A stretch of 64,000 nucleotides of DNA from Paraburkholderia terricola (GTDB lineage: Bacteria > Pseudomonadota > Gammaproteobacteria > Burkholderiales > Burkholderiaceae): NCBI RefSeq assembly GCF_900142195.1, contig NZ_FRAB01000031.1:21155-85154 (forward strand), given 5' to 3'. The notes beneath the pieces are model-generated. The model ran no database searches. It was given only the letters and a program-made list of their open reading frames with translations, and was not told the origin of the DNA. Shown piece by piece: positions 1 to 8,065 of the stretch (position 1 is the stretch's first letter; every line of letters begins with the position of its first letter). The position numbers and the translations under genes were made by a program.

Positions 1-92
1 CCGGCGTTGCTGGTGTCCGTCGCGGTATGCACCGGCGCGGCGAAACACGAGGCCGACAGCGTCACCATGATCAACAGCGTCGAGGTTTTCAT
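1..92 (-). CDS. Secreted protein of unknown function, N-terminal fragment
   Basis: Only the first 30 codons lie in the window; the gene continues past position 1. The start is an ATG ending at 92, with a strong ribosome binding site (AGGAGGT, complement of 99-105) seven bases upstream. The peptide begins MKTSTLLIMVTLSASCFAAP, a clear signal peptide with a hydrophobic core and an AxA-like cleavage region, so the product is probably exported to the periplasm. A Cys just before the predicted cleavage site could also make it a lipoprotein, but no proper lipobox is visible. Function cannot be judged from the fragment. Confidence 0.6.
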   Translation of the reverse strand, partial: MKTSTLLIMVTLSASCFAAPVHTATDTSNA

Positions 93-322
93 CACCCGAC
101 CTCCTAAGCTCATGCGGCGCTAACGAGTCAGCAAGCGCTGTGCCGTCCCCGCGTCGAAAGGAGGGCGCCAGCCGCACGCGGCGCCGCGATTCGCGGCCAC
201 GCGCACTTACCATCTTAGTTGGTCAAATTCCGCAACGCGCCCCGAACGCCAATAAAAACGCCGTCGCGTAGCGCGGATGATGGCAGGAAGGGACCGGGCT
301 GTCGCGGACGGTCGTTCCGCGT

Positions 323-1669
323 TCAGTTTCCCTCACGCAATACCTCGAACCGCGTCCACGGCCACGACGGCCGGTCGCGCATATAGCCGTTCAGCCAGTT
401 CCATTGCGGATGCCGTTTCATGAACGCCTGGGCGTCGAACGGCCGCCCGCAGGGATGCCCCCAGCGCGCGCTGAACGCCATCTCGCGCGCCATTTCGCTG
501 TCGGCGACTTTGCCGTCGTTGGCGCCCCACGGATTGAACGGCCCGTGATCGCTGCCGCCGAAGCGCGCGTCGTCCAGTTCCAGATGCCCGCAGATAGTGC
601 GCGAGCAGGGGTTGTCGTTGCGGTCGAGATAGACGTCGTGATGGTCGGCGATCATTTGCTTGGCGAGCTCGACGTCGATCTTGCCGCGATGCATGTCCTC
701 GAGTTGCATGAAGCGCAGCCGCCGCGCGCCGTTCTTGCGCACGTCGGTATAGTCCTCGCCTTCGCCGAGACATTCCTGATTGCGGATCTTCAGATCGGTG
801 GCGGTGTTATAGCCGCTGTAGAAGCCGTCCTTCGTGCTCTCGAAACCGGAATAGTGCAGCCCGAGTTCGTAACGCGCGATCTCGCCGGTCTTGACGTCGC
901 CGAGCAACCAGCTATTCGCGTAGCCGCCGTTGTTGGCGACCGCGAACATCTCGCACCATTCGCCGATGCTGTTCGCGTACTGCGATGCGCGCCGCGAGCG
1001 ATAGAACTCCGGGGCGCCCGCCGCGTTGTAGCCGACGAAGTTGGAGATGGTGGTTTCGGTCACCATCAGCCCGGCGGCGGTAATCCAGAAATCGGTGAGG
1101 CTGGAGATGCAGCCGGGCAAGCCCTGCATCAGAATGCGGTTGCCTCGATCCGGCACGATGTCGAACACCACATTGAACGCGTCGCCCGCGGCGTAGCGGT
1201 CCCATGAGTTGTGCGCCATCACGATGCGGCCGTCGCGGGTGGCCTTGCCGGTCGCGATGAACGCGCTGCAGTGGTGGCCGCGCCGTCCGCGCCACGGCTT
1301 GAGGCCAAGGCGCGGCTCCCGCTGCGCCGCGTGCGTCGGCCACCAGCTTTGCAGCAGATCCATGTAGCCGTTCCACGCCAACACTTCGGCGAACGGCAAC
1401 TGCGCGCCGTCGGCGATGCCCTGGATTTCGTCGCTGAATTCGGTGTCGAGCTGGTTGGCGAACTGCGAGGTCGCCGCGTCGACGAAGGTGTCGAAGTCTT
1501 CGCCGGTGTCCCACTTCGCGAGATAACGGGCGGTGTGGATCGCGTTGCGGATTTCGGCGGCGAGCAACTGGCCGTGCTGCTCGCCGCGGTCGTAGGGCTC
1601 GCCTTCGATATGCAGGAAAATCCAGCCCGCCTGGTCGCGGCGCACGGCATCGAGGGACGGTTCGCTCAT
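323..1669 (-). CDS. C45-like / phospholipase B-like Ntn hydrolase
   Basis: A 448-residue protein. A tract GHHCSAFIATG followed by a conserved-looking AHNSW tract resembles the peptidase C45 / acyl-CoA:6-aminopenicillanate acyltransferase-like and phospholipase B-like Ntn hydrolases, where an internal Cys exposed by autoproteolysis acts as N-terminal nucleophile. The Cys of HHCSAF is the candidate nucleophile. No signal peptide is visible, so it is probably cytoplasmic. An upstream in-frame start at 1735 exists, but the ATG at 1669 has a good ribosome binding site (GGAGCGAAG) and the extra 22 residues are Arg-rich and unlike a real N-terminus. It is the last gene of a minus-strand run and lies 127 bases after the ClC gene. 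Substrate unknown. Confidence 0.72.
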   Translation of the reverse strand: MSEPSLDAVRRDQAGWIFLHIEGEPYDRGEQHGQLLAAEIRNAIHTARYLAKWDTGEDFDTFVDAATSQFANQLDTEFSDEIQGIADGAQLPFAEVLAWNGYMDLLQSWWPTHAAQREPRLGLKPWRGRRGHHCSAFIATGKATRDGRIVMAHNSWDRYAAGDAFNVVFDIVPDRGNRILMQGLPGCISSLTDFWITAAGLMVTETTISNFVGYNAAGAPEFYRSRRASQYANSIGEWCEMFAVANNGGYANSWLLGDVKTGEIARYELGLHYSGFESTKDGFYSGYNTATDLKIRNQECLGEGEDYTDVRKNGARRLRFMQLEDMHRGKIDVELAKQMIADHHDVYLDRNDNPCSRTICGHLELDDARFGGSDHGPFNPWGANDGKVADSEMAREMAFSARWGHPCGRPFDAQAFMKRHPQWNWLNGYMRDRPSWPWTRFEVLREGN

Positions 1670-1796
1670 CTTCGCTCCGATCGAAGGCCGGGCGTCTCGA
1701 TGCGCCCGTCGTGGCGTCACGCGCGCGGCTCGCATTTCGGCGCGGCGTCTTTCTTATTGTAGGGAATCCGCCGGGCTTTGCACGGCAGGCGCCCGC

Positions 1797-3572
1797 CTAG
1801 CGAGCCGGATTCATGCGGAAATAAGCGTCGAGCAGCGAGGTCTTGTAGACCACGCCCGCGAGCGTCGGATGCGCGGCGCTTTCGATCACCGGCAGCCGTT
1901 CGCCCTGGAACGCGAGGAAGTGCTGCAACGCGACGCCGAGCGGCATGTCGGGCGTGAGCACGTCGAAATGCGGTTGCAGATAATCCGCGGCGGTCTTGGT
2001 GGAGGTATCGCGCTTGTCGAGCAGATCCGAGGTGATGTCCTTCAACGCGACCACGCCGAGAAACGCCCCCGACTCATTGGCGACGTACAGATACTTCACC
2101 GGATATTCGAGGAACACGCGCGTCATGTCGTGCACGGTCGCGTTCGGCGGCACGACGGTTTCGGCCGGGCGGATCAGTTCGCGCATCTGCGTGGCGCGCA
2201 GGCGGATGCGTTCCTGTTCCTGCTGATTGCGGCGCAGCGTGATTTCGTACATCGAGGTCTTGCCGATCGCGCGCGACACGAAATACGCGACCACGCATGA
2301 CAGCATCAGCGGCAACACCACCTGATAGCTGAGCGTCATCTCGAAGATCATCAGGATCGCCATCAGCGGCGCCTGGGTCGCGCCCGCCAGAAACGCGCCC
2401 ATGCCGACCATCGCGTAGGCGAACGGCGCCGACGTGCCGTGCGGCGACAGCGCGTGCATGCCCTGGCCGAACAGCGAGCCGACCACCGCGCCGACGAAGA
2501 GCGTCGGCGTGAAGACCCCGCCGATTGCGCCCGAGCCGGCGGTGGCCGCCGTCGCGATCAGCTTGAACAGCAGCACGACGACGAGTGCGCCCCACGTCCA
2601 CGACGAATGCAGGATCGAGTTGACCACGCTGTAGCCGTTGCCCCAGACCTCGGGCGTCCACACCGACAGAATGCCGACCACCAGGCCGCCGAGCGCGAGC
2701 CGCGCGGGCAGCGGCAAGGGCAGCTTGCGAAAGCCCGTCTTCGACGCGTCGAGCAGCCGCAGAAACTGCGGCGCGGCCGCGCCGCACAGCACGCCGAGCG
2801 CGACGAACAGCATCACCTCGACGCCCGTCACCGGCGGAAACACCGGCATCTCGTACGGCGGCTTGTAGCCGGCGAATTCGCGCATCGTGATGTTGGCGAC
2901 CACGGCGGCGACCACCACGGGCCCGAAGCTTTCCATCGCGATCGAGCCGAGCACGATCTCGGTGACGAAAAACGCGCCGGCGATCGGCGCGTTATACGCG
3001 GACGTGATCCCCGCCGCCGCGCCGCAGGCCACCAGCAGACGCAGCCGCGCCGGATCGAAATGCACCCAGCGTCCGATCAGCGATGCGGCAAGCGCCGCCA
3101 GTTGCACCATCGGTCCTTCGCGGCCGATCGAGCCGCCGCTCGAAATCGTGAACAGCGACGACACGCTGCGCCACAGGCTCAGCTTCACCGGCACCACGCC
3201 GTCGCCGATCGCGACCGCTTCCATGTAGTCGATGTGATTGCATTTGTCCGCGTGACGCTGCGCGATCAGCAGAAAGAAACCGGCGATCAGACCGCCCGCG
3301 GCGGGCAGCCAGATCCGCACCGTCCACGGCAGGCTGCGCGCCATTTCGACGAAACTGCCGGACTTGCCGGCCACCGCGAATTGCAGCAGCGCGATGCCCT
3401 CGCGAAAAGCGATCGTCGCGAAGGCGCCGGCGACGCCGACCACCACCGACCAGACCAGCATCGTATGGGCTTCCGAGAGACGGAAGAGATTTTGGGCGCG
3501 GGTGCGCAGCTTCAGCAGGAACGAAAGCACGTCGGCGGGACTGGGCGTGAGAGGGAGTGGAAAAACGCGCAC
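1797..3572 (-). CDS. clcB: ClC-family chloride channel/transporter with CBS domains (ClcB-like)
   Basis: A 591-residue inner-membrane protein. The ClC core spans about residues 38-440 with many hydrophobic helices, and two CBS domains follow (about 460-585). The anion-path motifs GREGP (150-154, containing the external gating Glu) and GGVFTPTLFVG (351-361) are intact. The first filter motif, GSGIP in CLC-ec1, is replaced by NHIDYMEA, as in the ClcB branch. The internal proton glutamate (E203 of CLC-ec1, second Glu of the EE pair) appears to be Ile (FFVTEIVLG), so coupling to protons may be altered. The start is a GTG without an obvious ribosome binding site; a start nearer 3530 is possible. 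It lies between the GST and the C45-like gene on the same strand. Confidence 0.88.
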   Translation of the reverse strand: MRVFPLPLTPSPADVLSFLLKLRTRAQNLFRLSEAHTMLVWSVVVGVAGAFATIAFREGIALLQFAVAGKSGSFVEMARSLPWTVRIWLPAAGGLIAGFFLLIAQRHADKCNHIDYMEAVAIGDGVVPVKLSLWRSVSSLFTISSGGSIGREGPMVQLAALAASLIGRWVHFDPARLRLLVACGAAAGITSAYNAPIAGAFFVTEIVLGSIAMESFGPVVVAAVVANITMREFAGYKPPYEMPVFPPVTGVEVMLFVALGVLCGAAAPQFLRLLDASKTGFRKLPLPLPARLALGGLVVGILSVWTPEVWGNGYSVVNSILHSSWTWGALVVVLLFKLIATAATAGSGAIGGVFTPTLFVGAVVGSLFGQGMHALSPHGTSAPFAYAMVGMGAFLAGATQAPLMAILMIFEMTLSYQVVLPLMLSCVVAYFVSRAIGKTSMYEITLRRNQQEQERIRLRATQMRELIRPAETVVPPNATVHDMTRVFLEYPVKYLYVANESGAFLGVVALKDITSDLLDKRDTSTKTAADYLQPHFDVLTPDMPLGVALQHFLAFQGERLPVIESAAHPTLAGVVYKTSLLDAYFRMNPAR

Positions 3573-3642
3573 GGCAACAGCAGCGCGCCCGCTCTCGAAA
3601 GCGGGCGCGCGGCGGCGGGTGAGCGGGGAAGAGCGGCGCGGG

Positions 3643-4380
3643 TCAAGCCGCCGCCTTGTCGAGTTCGGGATAGTGCCGGAAGATGCACGCCTCGTTATGC
3701 TCGATGCGCCGTTCCGACTGCAGATACGCGGCGATGTTCGGCCGCTCGATCACGGCGTCGTGCAGCGCGGCGAGCCGCGGATAGTGTTCGCCGAAACGCT
3801 TGAGCGCGCGCGGAAACGCGTATAGCAGACCGTCGATCAACTGGAACATCGACAGGTCGACGTAGGTGAGCGCATCGCCCACCATGAAGGTGTCGCCGGC
3901 CGGATTCTGCTTCAGCACGCGCTCGAAATAATTCATGAACTTCGGAATGCGGTTGTCGATGAAGTCGCGCGCGCGCGCCTTGGCCGCGTCTTTCTGATCC
4001 TCGTAATAGAGCGCGCTGGCGAGCGGGTGATGCGTGTCGTGCGCCTCGGTAACCACGTCGGCGATCGTCAGTTGCAGGCCGTTGGCGACGTAGCGCAGGC
4101 TCTCTACCGAAGGCGCGAGGTTGAGCCGCGGGCCCAGGTAGAACAGGATATTGGCGGTCTGCGAAATCACCAGATCGCCGTCCTTCAGGAACGGCGGCGC
4201 GAAGGGCGGATACGGTTCGTCCCTGCTCTTCATGACGGCCATCATCGCGCTCGTGCCGAGGCCCTCGGCGGGCTCGCCGCGCGCCACTTCCACGTAGTCG
4301 GCACCGGCTTCTTCCAGCGCGAGCCGCACGAATTCGCCGCGGCCTTGCAGGCCGTCCCAATAGTAAAGTTCCAGGCTCAT
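3643..4380 (-). CDS. Glutathione S-transferase family protein
   Basis: A 245-residue protein beginning MSLELYYWDGLQGRGEFVRL, the thioredoxin-like N-terminal fold of GSTs, where the early Tyr (LYYWD) is the candidate glutathione-activating residue and GRGEFVRLALEEAG is helix 1. An all-helical C-terminal domain (about 95-240) contains DALTYVDLSMFQLIDGL, the N-capping box region typical of the family. The length fits cytosolic GSTs. The start at 4380 was preferred to an upstream ATG because GAGGA precedes it at good spacing. It is co-directional with the YeiH-like gene upstream (gap 144) and the ClC gene downstream (gap 70). The substrate is not predictable. Confidence 0.85.
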   Translation of the reverse strand: MSLELYYWDGLQGRGEFVRLALEEAGADYVEVARGEPAEGLGTSAMMAVMKSRDEPYPPFAPPFLKDGDLVISQTANILFYLGPRLNLAPSVESLRYVANGLQLTIADVVTEAHDTHHPLASALYYEDQKDAAKARARDFIDNRIPKFMNYFERVLKQNPAGDTFMVGDALTYVDLSMFQLIDGLLYAFPRALKRFGEHYPRLAALHDAVIERPNIAAYLQSERRIEHNEACIFRHYPELDKAAA

Positions 4381-4524
4381 CGATCGATCCTCATTCGGGT
4401 TGCGGTGAACGGGTTGCATGAGTGGGTAACGTGAGCAACCAGTATGCCGTGCGAGCGCGCCGGATGTTCGCCAGAATGCGCGAAACCCCGCGCGCGGCGG
4501 GGTGGGTTCGAAGGCGAGGGCGGC

Positions 4525-5604
4525 TTAGCCGAGCAGGTGCTGGACAGTCCATGTGATTCCGAGTCCGCCCAAGGTCAGCCACACGTACAGGATGAAACCG
4601 GTGGTCAGCGCGCGCGGGCCGGCCTGACGGATCTGCGAGATGCGCGTCTCGATGCCGAGCGCGGTCATGGCCATCGTCAGTGCGAAGGTGTCGAGCGTGT
4701 TGAGCGTGCTGGTCGCGGTTTCCGGCAGCACATGCAGCGAGTTGATCACGACGAAGGCGAGAAAGCCGAGCGCGAACCACGGAATCGCCAGCTTGCGCGG
4801 AGCATGATGCTTGCCGTCGTGCGCCGCCGCGCCGCGCGCCGTGCGGTTCACCCACATGCCGACCATCAGCAGCACCGGCACCAGCAGCATCACGCGAGTC
4901 ATCTTGACGATGGTGGCGATGTGCGTCGCTTCCGGGCTCACGTTGCTGGCCGCGCCGACCACTTGCGCCACCTCATGAATCGTGCCGCCGAAGAAAAGCC
5001 CCGCGCCGACCGTGTCCAGATGCAGCCAGCCCGCCTTGAACAGCGCCGGGTAGAGGAACATCGAAAGCGTGCCGAACAGCACGACGCTGCCCACCGCCAT
5101 CGCGCTCTTGTGCGGCTTCGATTGCAGCGTCGACTCGAAGGCGAGCACGGCGGCCGCGCCGCAGATCGCGCTGCCCGCGGCCGTCAGCAACGCCGTGTCG
5201 CGGTCGAGTTTCATGATTTTCATGCCGGCCCACGTGCCGAGCACGAGCGTGCTCACGACGATCAGCACCGATTCCGCGAGCCCCGGCAAGCCGACCTGAG
5301 CGATTTCCTGCAGACTCACGCGCAGCCCGAAGAACGCCACCGCGATGCGCAGAAGCTTGCGCGCCGAAAAGTTGACGCCGGCCGCCCAGCTTTCCGGCAT
5401 GCCGTCGCGCAGCGCGTTGCCGTAAACCGCGCCCGCCACGATGCCGACGATCAGCGGGCTCAGCCCCAGTCCGGCGATGGCCGGAATCGACGCGATGTGG
5501 GTCACGGCAGCCGCGAAAAGCGCGACGAAAAGAATGCCGTTGAGCAGGCCGCGAGTGGACGATCCGGCCGGTGTGGTTGCAGCGGTGAGATGGGCAGTGG
5601 TCAT
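4525..5604 (-). CDS. YeiH-family (UPF0324) putative anion/sulfate exporter
   Basis: A 359-residue, highly hydrophobic protein with about ten membrane segments. The tract LGLSPLIVGIVAGAVYGNALR and later KLLRIAVAFFGLRVSL are typical of the UPF0324/YeiH family, proposed to export sulfate or related anions. The ATG at 5604 has AAGGA upstream and is preferred to the in-frame TTG at 5634. The gene is divergent from a LysR regulator at 5721, the same arrangement as yeiH/yeiE in Escherichia coli, and the short space between them holds an inverted repeat. This suggests that the LysR protein regulates it. The transported compound is not established. Confidence 0.85.
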   Translation of the reverse strand: MTTAHLTAATTPAGSSTRGLLNGILFVALFAAAVTHIASIPAIAGLGLSPLIVGIVAGAVYGNALRDGMPESWAAGVNFSARKLLRIAVAFFGLRVSLQEIAQVGLPGLAESVLIVVSTLVLGTWAGMKIMKLDRDTALLTAAGSAICGAAAVLAFESTLQSKPHKSAMAVGSVVLFGTLSMFLYPALFKAGWLHLDTVGAGLFFGGTIHEVAQVVGAASNVSPEATHIATIVKMTRVMLLVPVLLMVGMWVNRTARGAAAHDGKHHAPRKLAIPWFALGFLAFVVINSLHVLPETATSTLNTLDTFALTMAMTALGIETRISQIRQAGPRALTTGFILYVWLTLGGLGITWTVQHLLG

Positions 5605-5692
5605 GGCGCAGTCCTTATTGGCTGGCTGATTCAATGGCCCTAATCCTAAATTGAATATAACGATATGAAAAATCGTGATTTGGGATGTAAAG

Positions 5693-5709
5693 TATCGGCC
5701 GAACCGATA
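5693..5709. promoter_or_regulatory. Inverted repeat between yeiH-like gene and LysR gene, candidate LysR operator
   Basis: Perfect 6-bp arms TATCGG and CCGATA are separated by five bases in the AT-rich 116-bp divergent intergenic region. Placement twelve bases before the LysR start suits an autoregulatory and divergent control site. The match to the loose LysR pattern (T-N11-A) is only general. Confidence 0.45.
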
Positions 5710-5720
5710 TTTGTATCCTC

Positions 5721-6623
5721 ATGACCCCCGACCAGCTTATAACTTTCGCCGCCGTCGCCGAGCATCGCAATATCAGTCGCGCGGCTGTCGCATTGCATCT
5801 GTCGCAGCCGGCGGTGTCCGGGCAATTGCGGCAGTTGCAGGACGAATTCGGCGAACCGCTTTACCAGCGCGACGGCCGCGGGGTGCGCCTTACGCCCGCC
5901 GGCGAGCAACTGGCGAGCTACGCCGCGCGGCTGCGCGATACCTGGCGGCAAGCGCACGCGTACCGCGACGCCTTGCGCGGCCTGGAGCAAGGCACGTTGC
6001 GGATCGGCGCGAGCACCACGCCGGCGAGTTATCTGCTGCCGTATCTGATCGCCGACTTCCATCGCCGCCATCCGGACGTCACGCTGCATACCGCGGACGG
6101 CAACACCACCGAGATCGTCGGCGCGCTCGGCTCGGTGGACATCGCGTTGGTCGAGGGGCCGGTCGGCGCGGATCTGCCGCCCGACACCGCGGTGCACGCC
6201 TGGCGTGAGGATGAGATCGTCGCGATCATGCCGCGCTCGCATCCGTTGGCGCAGGCGGGCGGCGCGGGTCTCGAAAGCGGGCGGGCGGAACTGGCGGATT
6301 TCGGCGCGCATCCGCTGGTTTTGCGCGAGGCCGGATCGGGCGTGCGGCAGGTCGTCGAGCGGGCGTTCGCGCGCGCGGGCGTGCCGATGCGGGTCGCCCT
6401 GGAAATCGCCGGTGTCGAGGGCGTGAAGGAGGCGGTGCGGGCCGGCATGGGCATCGGCTTTGTCTCGGCCATGTCGATGCGCCATGAGAACGGCGCGTTG
6501 CGTCTGTTCTCGCTGAGCCCGGAGCCGCTGACGCGGCGGCTGTCGATCCTCGTGCCGCATGCGAGCGCACCGTCGCGGGTGGTCGAACAGTTTCTCGCCC
6601 TGTGTCTCGCGGATGGCGCGTGA
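5721..6623 (+). CDS. LysR-family transcriptional regulator (YeiE-like)
   Basis: A 300-residue LysR-type regulator. The N-terminal winged helix-turn-helix is clear (residues 1-60: TFAAVAEHRNISRAAVALHL then SQPAVSGQLRQLQDEFGEPL), followed by the linker helix and a periplasmic-binding-like effector domain from about residue 90 (LRIGASTTPASYLLPYLIADF). The domain style resembles the CysB/CbbR/YeiE branch. It is divergent from the YeiH-like transporter and probably controls it. The start ATG at 5721 gives the standard family N-terminus. A 12-bp tandem repeat begins six bases after its stop codon. Confidence 0.9.
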   Translation: MTPDQLITFAAVAEHRNISRAAVALHLSQPAVSGQLRQLQDEFGEPLYQRDGRGVRLTPAGEQLASYAARLRDTWRQAHAYRDALRGLEQGTLRIGASTTPASYLLPYLIADFHRRHPDVTLHTADGNTTEIVGALGSVDIALVEGPVGADLPPDTAVHAWREDEIVAIMPRSHPLAQAGGAGLESGRAELADFGAHPLVLREAGSGVRQVVERAFARAGVPMRVALEIAGVEGVKEAVRAGMGIGFVSAMSMRHENGALRLFSLSPEPLTRRLSILVPHASAPSRVVEQFLALCLADGA

Positions 6624-6628
6624 AGTGG

Positions 6629-6664
6629 CGTGCAATGTGACGCGCGATGTGAAGCGCGATGTGA
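6629..6664. repeat. 12-bp tandem repeat, three copies, just after a stop codon
   Basis: Three imperfect copies of a 12-bp unit (CGCGCGATGTGA and close variants) follow the LysR stop codon at 6621-6623. No reading frame of interest covers it. It resembles the other short tandem duplications at gene ends in this window. Confidence 0.6.
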
Positions 6665-6852
6665 CGCGAATCAGCGCGAAACTGGCGGACGGTTGCCGGC
6701 TCCAACGGCGGCGGACCGTGGCATCCCAGCGGGCGGCTCCGGGCATCCTTGCCGCCAGCAGACACGCTCGACACACTTGCCATGCCACGCTTCCCCTGGG
6801 GATTTCCTCTATGGTGCGTCACCCCGGCCACGGCGCACTATTCGGTCGTCCA

Positions 6853-6872
6853 AGCGCCTCGGCGCTTTTTTT
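6853..6872 (+). terminator. Intrinsic terminator upstream of the kgu operator
   Basis: The stem AGCGC-CTCG-GCGCT is followed by seven T residues. It sits eleven bases before the palindromic operator of the 2-ketogluconate operon. It may stop read-through from the LysR gene; a role as a leader attenuator would require a promoter further upstream, which was not seen. Confidence 0.65.
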
Positions 6873-6882
6873 CGAAACGGTG

Positions 6883-6898
6883 TTGGAACCGGTTCCAA
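6883..6898. promoter_or_regulatory. Perfect 16-bp palindrome, candidate PtxS operator
   Basis: TTGGAACCGGTTCCAA is a perfect palindrome with the central CG expected of LacI-family operators. It lies 36 bases before kguE. The known PtxS site in Pseudomonas is TGAAACCGGTTTCA, which shares the AACCGGTT core. The last gene of the operon encodes a LacI-family protein that fits PtxS, so autoregulated repression relieved by 2-ketogluconate is the likely logic. Confidence 0.8.
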
Positions 6899-6933
6899 AC
6901 GCTGATACGACGCAAAATTCGAGCGGATTCAAC

Positions 6934-7707
6934 ATGACAGAAGCAGTTGACGTAGTGATCGTCGCAAGCGCTTTCGGCATGGAGGCGGTCCGCGCGGGCG
7001 GCCATCGGAAATGGGCCGAGGCGACGGGGCGAGCCGGCGCGGCGGGCTTCGAGGTGCGCCGCGAACTGTTTTCCGACGAGGCCGACGCGGCGCCGCCCGC
7101 GTTGCGCGCGCTCGGCAAGCGGATTACCGAACTGGGCCTGTGGTCGGTCTACTCGACGCCGGCTTCGCTTTACACAACGGACGGCAAGCTGAACGCCGAC
7201 GCGCTGCGCGTCTCCGTCGAAGAAGCGATCGCCCTCGGCGCGCGCTTCGTCAAGTTACAACTCGGCGGTTTCGCCGCCGAGGCCAATGCCGCGGTGATCG
7301 CCGAGCATATGCGTTGCGCGGATGTGCGGCTCGTCGTCGAAAACGGGCAACTGGCCGAAGGCGGGTCGCTCGCGCAATTCGTCGGGCTGTTCGACGCGTT
7401 GGCGCGTGAAGGGCATACGGACGTGCTGGGCATGACCTTCGACATCGGCAACTGGGCATGGCGCGGCGTCGCGCCGCTCGACGCGGCCGGGCCGCTCGCG
7501 GCGCACGTCGAATACATCCATTGCAAGACGGCGGTGGGCGAAGGCGCGCGGCGCTTTCCCGCCGCTCCGGCCGCCGGCGACGCGCAGTTCGCCGCGGTGC
7601 TCGACAACCTGCCGCGCCACGTGCCGCGCGGCATCGAATTTCCGTTCGATGCGAGCCGTATCGAGGCGGACGCGGCGCACTACGTCGCATGGCTGGCCGC
7701 CGCGTGA
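6934..7707 (+). CDS. kguE: KguE-like TIM-barrel epimerase/isomerase, 2-ketogluconate operon
   Basis: A 257-residue protein of the xylose-isomerase-like TIM-barrel family. Recognisable strands include FEVRRELFSDEA, ARFVKLQLGGFAAE, VRLVVENGQ and LGMTFDIGNWAW, which carry the Glu and Asp side chains used for metal binding in this fold. It is the first gene of an operon with a sugar kinase, an MFS carrier, a 2-hydroxyacid dehydrogenase and a LacI regulator, the same set as kguE-kguK-kguT-kguD and ptxS of Pseudomonas. The exact reaction of KguE is poorly defined. The ATG at 6934 was chosen because it follows the operator and starts the conserved domain; longer in-frame extensions run across the operator. 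Confidence 0.82.
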   Translation: MTEAVDVVIVASAFGMEAVRAGGHRKWAEATGRAGAAGFEVRRELFSDEADAAPPALRALGKRITELGLWSVYSTPASLYTTDGKLNADALRVSVEEAIALGARFVKLQLGGFAAEANAAVIAEHMRCADVRLVVENGQLAEGGSLAQFVGLFDALAREGHTDVLGMTFDIGNWAWRGVAPLDAAGPLAAHVEYIHCKTAVGEGARRFPAAPAAGDAQFAAVLDNLPRHVPRGIEFPFDASRIEADAAHYVAWLAAA

Positions 7708-7820
7708 GCGGCAAGCAGGACCTGAGAGAGCAGCGGTAGGTAAAAAGACGCGTGGCGGAAAGTAGGCGGCGAGGCGTGAGCAGTGTTAGCGGAGTCAAAG
7801 AGGCGCGTGCGGGGAAGGTC

Positions 7821-7996
7821 ACGCCGTAAAGAGGCACACGCCGTAAAGAGGCAAACGCCGTAAAGAAGCAAACGCCGTAAAGAAGCACACGCAAAGAAGC
7901 ACACGCAAAGAAGCACACGCAAAGATGCCCACGCAAAGAGGCCACGCAAAGAGGCCACGCAAAGAGGCCACGCAAAGAGCCCACGCAAAAAAGCGC
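7821..7996. repeat. Tandem repeat array of about 12 units between kguE and kguK
   Basis: Contiguous units of the form ACGC(CGT)AAAGARGCMM occur in three size classes: four units of 17 bp (7821-7888), three of 14 bp (7889-7930) and about five of 13-14 bp (7931-7996). Shorter units lack the CGT present in the longer ones, so the array seems to have grown in steps. The whole 358-bp gap between kguE and kguK holds no gene; the array fills its second half and stops 69 bases before the kguK start. It is not CRISPR, because there are no spacers. Confidence 0.9.
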
Positions 7997-8065
7997 ACCA
8001 GTACGCGCAACCCGTACACCCGGCACCACCCCGACCCACCACCAAAGGACCCGCAGGAGCGAAGC

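Noticed and set aside
7925..8065. N-terminal extension of kguK through the tandem repeats
   Set aside because: It would translate the repeats into a Lys/Arg/His-rich tail absent from PfkB kinases; the ATG at 8066 has a proper ribosome binding site.
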